A DNA stretch of 64,000 nt from Ectopseudomonas chengduensis (GTDB lineage: Bacteria > Pseudomonadota > Gammaproteobacteria > Pseudomonadales > Pseudomonadaceae). The notes under the pieces are model-generated. The model was not told the DNA's origin and searched no databases. It saw only the letters and a program-made list of their open reading frames with translations. How positions within the stretch are numbered: the first letter of the stretch is position 1; the number at the start of each line of letters is the position of its first letter. The position numbers were made by a program, and so were the translations under genes. The DNA lies in NCBI RefSeq assembly GCF_900102635.1, contig NZ_FMZQ01000003.1, positions 1 through 64,000 of the forward strand, given 5' to 3'. Positions 9,794 to 16,210 of this stretch are shown piece after piece.

Positions 9794-9869
9794 AAGAACT
9801 TCGTCTAGTGGCCTAGGACACCGCCCTTTCACGGCGGTAACAGGGGTTCGAGTCCCCTAGGGGACGCCA
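9794..9869 (+). pseudogene. tRNA-Glu (TTC), third copy with a destroyed acceptor stem
   Basis: From TCGTCTAGTGG to the CCA the sequence matches the intact tRNA-Glu genes, including anticodon TTC and the 3' acceptor strand AGGGGAC. The 5' strand, however, reads AAGAACT instead of GTCCCCT, so only the two innermost base pairs can form. Alignment of the upstream spacers (TTCGAAGGTTTTGTCCCC versus TTCGAAGAAC) indicates a short deletion that removed about the first six tRNA bases. RNase P processing and charging should fail. Confidence 0.8.
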
Positions 9870-9896
9870 TTTTTCTTGCCGCATTTGCGGAACCCA

Positions 9897-9927
9897 GGGG
9901 CCACTTCTTCGGAAGTGGCCCCTTTTT
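9897..9927 (+). terminator. Rho-independent terminator of the tRNA cluster
   Basis: Stem GGGGCCACTTC / GGAAGTGGCCCC followed by T5, 28 nt after the last tRNA. Confidence 0.9.
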
Positions 9928-10008
9928 GTTTTCGCCCCCTTTCTTTTTCTGATGCTGGTTCGCCCGTCTTGCCATGCTGACCGGCGGTCGATCTGGTGAC
10001 TTGCAAAA

Positions 10009-10044
10009 TAATATGATGATCGTAATATTGCATTCATCATATTA
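10009..10044. promoter_or_regulatory. Operator palindrome upstream of the TetR gene
   Basis: Perfect inverted repeat TAATATGATGA (10009-10019) / TCATCATATTA (10034-10044), 14-bp spacer, ending 11 bp before the TetR start. Its AT-rich arms contrast with the surroundings and would overlap the core promoter, so negative autoregulation is the simple reading. Confidence 0.65.
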
Positions 10045-10055
10045 AGGGCGCGGTC

Positions 10056-10622
10056 ATGAGCGGACGCAAAAGTGAAACCCGTAAGCGCATTCTCGCTGCG
10101 GCAGGGCGTGTGCTCGCAGAGCGCGGGCCAGGTGACCCGGCGGTGGCTGAGGTCATGGCTGAAGCGGGGCTGACGGTCGGCGGCTTCTACGCGCACTTCG
10201 CCAGCAAGGATGCGCTGATGCTCGAGGCATTTCGTCAGTTGCTCCGGGTGCGGCGTGATCGCCTTGCGCAGGTCGATCAGAGCCTGACAGGCAGAGAGCG
10301 GCGAGTGCTCTTGGCCGCTTTCTACCTTTCGCGTAGGCATCGTGACGATGCTGACGATGCTGACGATGCTGACGATGCTGACGAGCGCTGCCCGCTGCCG
10401 AGTTCGCTGGCGGAAATTGCGCGGTTACCGGATGGCTTTCGCCAGACCTTGGCTGAGCACATTGAGCTGATCACGGCGCAAATGAGCGGGACGCCGGAAG
10501 AGGGCGATGTGGCGCTGGCTGACCTGGCGCTGATGATTGGTGGTCTGACACTGGCGCGGGCCTTGGGACCTGGCGAACTGTCCGACCGGGTGTTGCGTGC
10601 TGCCAAGTCGGCAGTTGTGTGA
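10056..10622 (+). CDS. TetR/AcrR-family transcriptional regulator
   Basis: A 188-residue one-component repressor. The N-terminal helix-turn-helix covers about residues 8-53 (TRKRILAAAGRVLAERG, then VAEVMAEAGLTVGGFYAHFA with SKDALMLEAF), close to the standard TetR signature. The C-terminal ligand domain carries an odd acidic run, DDADDADDADDAD from residue 97, encoded by four tandem 9-bp units. The downstream alpha/beta hydrolase begins within 25 bp of the stop, so the two are probably one operon. The upstream perfect palindrome is the likely self-operator. The ligand is unknown; the same regulator/hydrolase pair follows gltX and the tRNAs in other pseudomonads. Confidence 0.9.
   Translation: MSGRKSETRKRILAAAGRVLAERGPGDPAVAEVMAEAGLTVGGFYAHFASKDALMLEAFRQLLRVRRDRLAQVDQSLTGRERRVLLAAFYLSRRHRDDADDADDADDADERCPLPSSLAEIARLPDGFRQTLAEHIELITAQMSGTPEEGDVALADLALMIGGLTLARALGPGELSDRVLRAAKSAVV
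10344..10379 (+). repeat. Coding minisatellite, 4 x 9 bp
   Basis: Four perfect copies of GACGATGCT plus a partial fifth (GACGA), encoding Asp-Asp-Ala repeats in the TetR ligand domain. Copy changes keep the frame. Confidence 0.95.
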
Positions 10623-10645
10623 AATCAAGCGTGAAGGAGAGGGTG

Positions 10646-11485
10646 ATGAACCAGATGACCTGGGTCCGTGGTGTCAATGCAACGCTGGGTAGAGTGGCGC
10701 CGCAACTGATCGCCAGTCGTTTGCGCGAACGGTTCATGACGCCGCGCACTTCGTCGCCGCGGGATTGGGAGCTGCCGCTGTTGGCAAGTTCCGAGCGCAT
10801 TACCCTGCGTTTCGGTCTCTCTGCGCTGCGTTGGGGCAGCGGCCCTACAGTGCTGCTGATGCATGGCTGGGAGGGGCGCCCGACCCAGTTCGCGCTGCTG
10901 ATTCGCGGTCTGGTCGATGCGGGTTATGGTGTTGTCGCACTGGATGCGCCTGCCCATGGTCGATCGCCGGGGCGTGAGGCCAATGTGGTGCTGTTCGCAC
11001 GTGCGTTGCTCGAGGCGGCCAGTGAGTTGCCGCCGCTACGCGCCGTGATCGGTCACTCGATGGGAGGGGCTAGCGCGCTGCTGGCCACGCAAATGGGCTT
11101 GCGCAGCGAGACCCTGGTGACCATCGCCGCGCCGAGCCGTATCTTGGGGCTGTTGCGCGGCTTCGCTCGATTCATGGGGTTGCCTGCCGAAGCGCGTGCG
11201 CATTTCGTGCATCAGGTGGAAAAGACCGCCGGCATCCCGGCCGCGCATCTCGACGTGCAGCGCTATCAACTGGAGCTGCCGGGCCTGATCGTGCATGCCG
11301 AGGATGATCCAGTGGTGCCGGTGGGCGAAGCCGACCTGATCCACCAGGCCTGGTTCGACAGTCAGCTGCTGCGTCTACCGGCGGGTGGGCATCAGCGCCT
11401 GTTGAGTGATCCGGTGCTTCTGCAGGCCGTGCTCGAGCTACTGGAGCAAGTGCCTCAGGCGTCGTTGAAGGCGTTGGCTTCGTAA
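10646..11485 (+). CDS. Alpha/beta-fold hydrolase
   Basis: A cytoplasmic serine hydrolase of 279 residues, substrate unknown. The nucleophile elbow GHSMGGAS places Ser at residue 138. The oxyanion-hole region is LLMHGWEGRPTQF. The acid is probably in HAEDDPVVPV and the base is His in GGHQRLL. The start is the ATG of MNQMTWV, with AAGGAG six bases upstream; a GTG nine codons earlier overlaps the TetR stop and lacks a better ribosome site. The gene is probably co-transcribed with and repressed by the TetR protein, which suggests handling of a small ester or lipophilic compound. Its 3' end overlaps the convergent diguanylate cyclase by 31 bp. Confidence 0.85.
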   Translation: MNQMTWVRGVNATLGRVAPQLIASRLRERFMTPRTSSPRDWELPLLASSERITLRFGLSALRWGSGPTVLLMHGWEGRPTQFALLIRGLVDAGYGVVALDAPAHGRSPGREANVVLFARALLEAASELPPLRAVIGHSMGGASALLATQMGLRSETLVTIAAPSRILGLLRGFARFMGLPAEARAHFVHQVEKTAGIPAAHLDVQRYQLELPGLIVHAEDDPVVPVGEADLIHQAWFDSQLLRLPAGGHQRLLSDPVLLQAVLELLEQVPQASLKALAS

Positions 11486-13317
11486 CTGACCACGAGGTTA
11501 CGACCGCTTGCCTTGGCGCGATACAAGGCACGGTCTGCCAGTTCCAGCCATTGCTCACCGCAGCCGGGGTCACTCGGTACGCCGGCGTGCAGGCCGATAC
11601 TCAGGCTCAGCGCTATCGACTGCTGTTGGTAGAGGCAGGGGGTCTGCGCGAGGTCTTCGCGCAATTGCTCGGCCAGGTCGAGTGCGCCGGTCAGATCCGT
11701 GTTGTCGAGCAGGGCGGCGAACTCTTCGCCGCCGAAGCGTGCCAGCAGATCGCTGCTGCGCAGGCGTTGTTGAATGCGCTGGGCCGCATGACGCAGGCAG
11801 GCATCGCCCGCCAGGTGGCCGTAGCGATCATTGACCTGCTTGAAGTGATCCAGATCCAGCATCAATACCGCCAGCGACTGCCGGCTGCGCTCGGCGCGGG
11901 CGCAGGCGCGAGCCAGTTCTTCGCTGAGTGTCTGGCGATTGAACAGGCCGGTGAGTCCGTCACGGCGATTCAATTCCGCCAGGCGCATGTTGGCGTTCGA
12001 CAGTTGCTGAAGAGTGTCCTGCAGCGTCGCGGTACGCTCCTGTACACGGTGTTCCAGGTTTTCACTGATCTGCGTCTGCAGTTCCAGGTGCTTGGTCTGC
12101 TCGGTACGCAGGCGGCGCTCCTGATCGATCAGTTTGGCCTGGGCCAGGCGTTCGGCTTCCTGCACGTGACGGATACGTGAGGCCAGGGCGATGGAGAACA
12201 CCGTCATCTCGATCAGGCCGCCGATCTGCTGGGCATGCAGAGTCAGCAGCGAGTAGGGCAGCAGACCAGTGCCAGTGAGGATGCTGGCAAGGCTGGCAGC
12301 AATCAGCACGAACCAGCCCAGGGCGAACAGGCGCGCTGCGGCATAGCCGCCCCGCCAGCGCAGCAAGGTGATGATGAAGGCGGCTATGGCGCAGGCGACC
12401 ACCAGCACGAAGCTGCCGATCAGGGCCGGTGCGTACGGGCCAAACAACGCCATCCCTAGCACCAGCCAGGCGCAGACCTTGAGTGTGTTGGCGACCCAGC
12501 GGTACGGCTTCGCGGCCTTGTCCAGTTCCAGCACACCGTAGGTGAAGTGAATGCCGAACAGCGTCGCCAGTGCCGAGCTGAGCGGGAAGCTCAGTTGCTG
12601 CCAGGTCAGGGCGTTTGGCCACAGCCATTGCAGGGCGAAGCCGAGCTGAATGAACTGGTAGAGGCTGAAGCTGGCGACGAACAGGCTGTACCAGAGATAG
12701 TTGCGGTCGCGAGTGATGCAGAAAATGCTCAGGTTGTAGATCAGCATCGCGATCAGGGCGCCGAAGAACAGGCCCTGTAGCAACAGGCTGCGCTGTTCCT
12801 GGTGGTCGAAGGCATCGCGGGTCATCAGGCTGGCGCTGAGGTTCGCCGAGCCATCGGTTTGCATGCGCAGCCAGATGCGCTGCTGCTCGCCGGACTCCAG
12901 GTCGAGGGGGAGTACCAGTTGCCGGTGCTCGACCCAGCGCCAGTCAAAGGGACGCTGGTCGCCGGAGCGGTAGATGCGTTTGCCGTCCAGGCCGTAGGCG
13001 TCGAGTTGATCCAGCAGGGGATTGCCGATCAGTAGAACCCAGCCAAGCGAGCGATTGTGCGGATTGTGTACATCCAGGCGCAGCCAGTAGGTGCTACCGC
13101 TGTAGCCGAAGCTGGCATCGCGCCGGGCGACGGCCTGCCAGGCGGCGTCGGGTAATGCGCGGACATCGACGAAGTCGGCCTGGCCATCCGGGTCCTCCCA
13201 GACGTGCATATAGGGACCGGGCAGTGTCTGCGTCTGACCGATCGGCAGCGGCAGGCTTTCTGCCCAGCTCAGCGCTGGCAGCAGTAGAGGCATCAATAGG
13301 CGCAGGATGGCAGTCAA
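11455..13317 (-). CDS. 7TMR-DISM sensor diguanylate cyclase
   Basis: A 620-residue inner-membrane enzyme making cyclic di-GMP. A signal peptide (about 1-19, ending SWA) precedes a periplasmic 7TMR-DISM extracellular domain (about 30-165, with the typical YWLRLDVHNPHN). Seven membrane helices run from about 180 to 375, followed by a coiled-coil linker and a C-terminal GGDEF domain. The active site is FGGEEF (GGEEF 529-533). The inhibitory I-site RSSD lies five residues before it, so product feedback is expected. Carbohydrate or other small-molecule sensing is the family inference, not something visible. The converging hydrolase 3' end overlaps by 31 bp. Confidence 0.92.
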   Translation of the reverse strand: MTAILRLLMPLLLPALSWAESLPLPIGQTQTLPGPYMHVWEDPDGQADFVDVRALPDAAWQAVARRDASFGYSGSTYWLRLDVHNPHNRSLGWVLLIGNPLLDQLDAYGLDGKRIYRSGDQRPFDWRWVEHRQLVLPLDLESGEQQRIWLRMQTDGSANLSASLMTRDAFDHQEQRSLLLQGLFFGALIAMLIYNLSIFCITRDRNYLWYSLFVASFSLYQFIQLGFALQWLWPNALTWQQLSFPLSSALATLFGIHFTYGVLELDKAAKPYRWVANTLKVCAWLVLGMALFGPYAPALIGSFVLVVACAIAAFIITLLRWRGGYAAARLFALGWFVLIAASLASILTGTGLLPYSLLTLHAQQIGGLIEMTVFSIALASRIRHVQEAERLAQAKLIDQERRLRTEQTKHLELQTQISENLEHRVQERTATLQDTLQQLSNANMRLAELNRRDGLTGLFNRQTLSEELARACARAERSRQSLAVLMLDLDHFKQVNDRYGHLAGDACLRHAAQRIQQRLRSSDLLARFGGEEFAALLDNTDLTGALDLAEQLREDLAQTPCLYQQQSIALSLSIGLHAGVPSDPGCGEQWLELADRALYRAKASGRNLVVSYEANAFNDA

Positions 13318-13520
13318 TTGCTCGTTCTCGGGCTCTCAGGCGAGTGCGCTGCATTATGGCGCGCGGTGATGGCGTGATGAAAGCTCGGCACTGCATGGAA
13401 GGGCTGTGCGGCGTATCATGCGGCACCTGGCCGAACGGTCGCCGAGGATGCAGGCGGCCATGTTCTTGAATCGGATCACCCAGCTTGCCGCATGCAGGCT
13501 GCACACCTGGAGGTACAGTC

Positions 13521-13970
13521 ATGAACTGGGAGTTGCCCAGCCCCTTCGTCATCGATATCGAAGTGAGCGCAGAGGACATCGACGGCCTCGGCCATGCCAA
13601 CAACGCGGTGTACGTCAGTTGGCTGGAGCGCTGCGCCTGGCGGCATTCGCAGTTCCTGGGGCTGGACCTGGTCGAGTATCGCCGTCTGGATCGGGCCATG
13701 GCGGTGGTGCGTCACGAGATCGACTATCTGGCCAGCGCCTACGAAGGGCAGCATCTGCAGATGGCGACCTGGATCGTCGAGTCCGACCAGCGTCTGAAGA
13801 TGGATCGGCGCTTCCAGCTGGTGCGCCCGGAAGATGGCGCCACCTTGTTGCGCGCCAAGACCACCTTTGTCTGCATCGAACTGTCCAGCGGGCGCCCGAA
13901 GCGCATGCCGGCGGAATTCGTCGAAGGCTATGGCAAGGCGCTGATGCAGCCCTACCCGCTGGAGCTGTAA
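13521..13970 (+). CDS. Acyl-CoA thioesterase, 4HBT hotdog-fold family
   Basis: A 149-residue hotdog thioesterase that would hydrolyse an acyl-CoA in the cytoplasm. The active-site helix region reads DIDGLGHANNAVYVSWLERC, with the Asp-x-x-Gly-His-x-Asn pattern of the 4-hydroxybenzoyl-CoA thioesterase/YbgC-like group. The start is the ATG of MNWELPSPF with GGAGG eight bases upstream; earlier in-frame starts lack this. The gene diverges from the cyclase across about 200 bp in which I see no further gene. It converges on the small secreted protein, six bases away. Substrate not deducible. Confidence 0.88.
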   Translation: MNWELPSPFVIDIEVSAEDIDGLGHANNAVYVSWLERCAWRHSQFLGLDLVEYRRLDRAMAVVRHEIDYLASAYEGQHLQMATWIVESDQRLKMDRRFQLVRPEDGATLLRAKTTFVCIELSSGRPKRMPAEFVEGYGKALMQPYPLEL

Positions 13971-13976
13971 GGCCGC

Positions 13977-14372
13977 TCAGTCGATCAACGGCGCGAGAAA
14001 TACCTGCTCCGGCTCAACCATGACGGCGAACTGGCGGGTTTCACCGGGGCGCAGGATGACGGACTGCGCCACATCCGGTCCACGGCCGCCGCAATAGCCG
14101 TCCGGCGACATGGCCACGGCGACGCTCAGTTCGCCGTTGGGCAGATCCAGGCTGGTTTGCTCACCGGGGCCGAGTTTCGCCATTACCTGCTGGTTGACGT
14201 AGAGCTCCACATCGCAGGCATTCGGCGCGTTGTTATCGCGACTGAAAATGAGCCGGGCCGGTGCATCAGCCACAGGGGCCGTGGGGGCCGGCTCGGTAGC
14301 AGTGGGCGGGGTATCGCTGGCTTGGGCGGCCATGCAGAACAGGCCGAGCAAGGCGGGTGCGATCAGGCGCAT
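13977..14372 (-). CDS. Small secreted or periplasmic protein of unknown function
   Basis: 131 residues with a clear signal peptide (MRLIAPALLGLFCMAAQAS, cleavage after QAS), then a Pro/Thr/Ala-rich linker to about residue 40 and a compact beta-rich domain. That domain has two cysteines (NACDVEL and DGYCGGRG) that could form a disulfide, and a PGE..LDLPNGE pattern recalling periplasmic or envelope assembly domains. No lipobox is visible. I do not recognise a named family. It is divergent from dusC and convergent with the thioesterase. Confidence 0.75.
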   Translation of the reverse strand: MRLIAPALLGLFCMAAQASDTPPTATEPAPTAPVADAPARLIFSRDNNAPNACDVELYVNQQVMAKLGPGEQTSLDLPNGELSVAVAMSPDGYCGGRGPDVAQSVILRPGETRQFAVMVEPEQVFLAPLID

Positions 14373-14467
14373 GGTAAAGCCTCCGTTTGGCGTCAGCGGC
14401 AGTGTCGCCCATCTTGCGCGGCGCGTGCGACCCCTTAAACTATGCGCCCCATTTTCTGGACAACCTC

Positions 14468-15415
14468 ATGCAAATCGCCCTGGCGCCCATGGAGGGGCTG
14501 GTCGACGAGATTCTGCGCGACGTACTGACTCGCATCGGTGGTATCGACTGGTGTGTCACCGAGTTCATTCGTGTCAGCGAGCGGCTGTTGCCCGCGGCCA
14601 CCTATCACAAGCTGGCTCCCGAGTTGTTCAACGGCTCACGCACCCGGGCCGGTACGCCGATGCGCGTACAGTTTCTCGGCTCCGATCCGCAGTGCCTGGC
14701 GGATAACGCTGCGTTCGCCTGCACGCTCGGCGCCCCGGTGATCGATCTCAATTTCGGTTGCCCGGCCAAGACGGTGAACAAGTCGCGCGGCGGCGCAGTG
14801 CTGCTCAAGGAGCCGGAGCTGCTGCACGCCATTGTCCGTGAGGTAAGGCGCACGGTGCCGGCCGAGATTCCGGTGACGGCGAAGATGCGCCTGGGCTTCG
14901 AGGGCAAGGAGGGGGCGTTGGATTGTGCGCGTGCACTGGCCGAGGGCGGGGCGAGCCAGATCGTCGTGCATGCGCGGACCAAGGTCGAGGGTTACAAGCC
15001 GCCGGCGCACTGGGAGTGGGTGGCGCGGGTGCAGGAGGTGGTCGGCGTACCGGTGTTCGCCAATGGCGAGGTGTGGACACTGGACGATTGGCGTCGCTGC
15101 CGTGAGATCAGCGGCGTGGATGACATCATGCTGGGCCGTGGCCTGGTGTCCCGTCCGGGGTTGGCGCGGCAGATCGCGGCGGTCAGAGCTGGCGAAGAGC
15201 CCGAGGACATGAGCTGGGTCGAGCTGCAGCCGCTGTTGCTCGATTTCTGGCAGCAGGCGCGGCGCAAGCTGGCGCCGCGCTATGCGCCAGGGCGCCTGAA
15301 GCAGTGGCTGGCGATGCTCACGCGCACCTACCCGGAGGCCGTTGCGCTGTTTGCCGAGGTGCGCCGCGAGCAGGATTGCGAGCGTATCGATCAGCTGCTG
15401 GCGCCATCTCCGTAG
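14468..15415 (+). CDS. dusC: tRNA-dihydrouridine(16) synthase
   Basis: An FMN-dependent TIM-barrel enzyme that reduces uridine 16 in the tRNA D-loop. The protein is 315 residues, right for DusC, and begins [20 protein letters not shown]. The catalytic cysteine is C98 in [16 protein letters not shown]. Phosphate and FMN contacts ([41 protein letters not shown]) and the small helical C-terminal tRNA-binding domain follow. The KPPAHWEW motif fits DusC rather than DusA or DusB. An earlier in-frame start adds 27 unlikely residues. The TAG stop lies inside the left arm (GTAGGAGC) of a REP doublet, so the repeat sets the end of the protein. Confidence 0.92.
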   Translation: MQIALAPMEGLVDEILRDVLTRIGGIDWCVTEFIRVSERLLPAATYHKLAPELFNGSRTRAGTPMRVQFLGSDPQCLADNAAFACTLGAPVIDLNFGCPAKTVNKSRGGAVLLKEPELLHAIVREVRRTVPAEIPVTAKMRLGFEGKEGALDCARALAEGGASQIVVHARTKVEGYKPPAHWEWVARVQEVVGVPVFANGEVWTLDDWRRCREISGVDDIMLGRGLVSRPGLARQIAAVRAGEEPEDMSWVELQPLLLDFWQQARRKLAPRYAPGRLKQWLAMLTRTYPEAVALFAEVRREQDCERIDQLLAPSP

Positions 15416-15486
15416 GAGCCCCGCCTCGGGGCGAAGCTCTTGCTTTGAAGGGGCTCTGTCGCTTCGCCGCGGGGCGCGGCTCCTAC
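15412..15486. repeat. REP doublet, family F1
   Basis: One B/A doublet like those in the arrays: GTAGGAGCCCCGCCTCGGGGC to CGCCGCGGGGCGCGGCTCCTAC. It supplies the dusC stop codon. Confidence 0.9.
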
Positions 15487-15563
15487 ATGAACGGTGCCGT
15501 CTACCAGGAGGCATTGCGCAATGGATGTGCAATGCCGTGTTGTGTAAACGCGTTTTTCAGATG

Positions 15564-15591
15564 CTTGAAAATTCTCCACCTGACCTCAGAT
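15564..15591 (+). promoter_or_regulatory. Candidate heat-shock (sigma-32) promoter of ibpA
   Basis: CTTGAAA (15564-15570) matches the sigma-32 -35 exactly. After 13 bp comes CCTCAGAT (15584-15591), a fair match to CCCCATNT. The predicted transcript starts near 15598, giving a leader of about 63 nt. Confidence 0.7.
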
Positions 15592-15597
15592 AAGTGA

Positions 15598-15663
15598 CTG
15601 CGGGATGCCGAAGTCGGGTTCCGCGATATGAACCTTGCTGAAATTTTCAGGAGAATACTCATG
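15598..15663 (+). promoter_or_regulatory. ROSE-type RNA thermometer in the ibpA leader
   Basis: Two stacked hairpins can be drawn. The first pairs GCGGGA with TTCCGC, with an inner CCGA/TCGG stem. The second pairs CTTGCTGAA with TTCAGGAG, locking the ribosome site AGGAG. The 5' strand contains TTGCT, matching the ROSE UYGCU element with its bulged G opposite the Shine-Dalgarno. The start codon is 10 nt downstream. Heat melting would expose the site. Confidence 0.75.
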
Positions 15664-16110
15664 AGCAACGTACTGTCCCTGGCCCCACTGTTTCGCCAGT
15701 CTGTCGGTTTCGACCGTTTTAACGATCTTTTCGAATCTGCCCTGCGCAGCAATGACGCTGGCAGTTCCTACCCGCCCTACAACGTCGAGAAGCACGGCGA
15801 GGACCACTACCGCATCGTGGTCGCGGCTGCCGGCTTCGAGGAAGACGACCTGGAGTTGCAGGTCGAGCGTGACGTGCTGACCGTGGTCGGCAACAAGCGT
15901 GATCGCAGCGCCGAAAGCATCAGCTACCTGCATCAGGGCATCGCCCAGCGCGCGTTCAAGCTGTCCTTCCGCCTGGCTGACCATATCGAGGTCAAGGGTG
16001 CCAATCTGGTCAATGGTCTGCTGCATGTCGAGCTGGAGCGCATTGTGCCGGAAGAGGCCAAGGCCAAGCGCATTCCTATCGGTAGCCAGCGTCCTGCGCT
16101 GGAAAACTGA
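15661..16110 (+). CDS. ibpA: Small heat-shock protein, Hsp20/IbpA type
   Basis: An ATP-independent holdase of 149 residues that binds unfolding proteins and hands them to DnaK/ClpB. The alpha-crystallin domain spans about 35-125 (PYNVEKHGEDHYRIVVAAAG, LELQVERDVLTVVGNK, YLHQGIAQRAFKLSFRLADH). A short C-terminal extension has the I-P-I tail (KRIPIGS) that drives oligomer assembly. The start is the ATG of MSNVLSLAPLF after AGGAG; an in-frame ATG 11 codons upstream lies inside the thermometer stem. Expression should be heat-controlled twice, by sigma-32 transcription and by the ROSE leader. A good terminator follows at once, so it is monocistronic. Confidence 0.95.
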   Translation: MSNVLSLAPLFRQSVGFDRFNDLFESALRSNDAGSSYPPYNVEKHGEDHYRIVVAAAGFEEDDLELQVERDVLTVVGNKRDRSAESISYLHQGIAQRAFKLSFRLADHIEVKGANLVNGLLHVELERIVPEEAKAKRIPIGSQRPALEN

Positions 16111-16126
16111 GCCGCTGATGCATGAA

Positions 16127-16158
16127 CCAAGAAGGCGCCCCACGGGGCGCCTTCTTCG
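16127..16158 (+). terminator. ibpA terminator
   Basis: Stem AAGAAGGCGCC / GGCGCCTTCTT around CCACGG, with flanking A- and T-rich ends, 16 nt after the ibpA stop. It faces the convergent GGDEF-EAL gene and may serve both. Confidence 0.8.
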
Positions 16159-16210
16159 TTTCAAGCGACAGTCTGCCTGCGGCTGCTTCCTCGGTAAGGG
16201 CGCTGACAGA

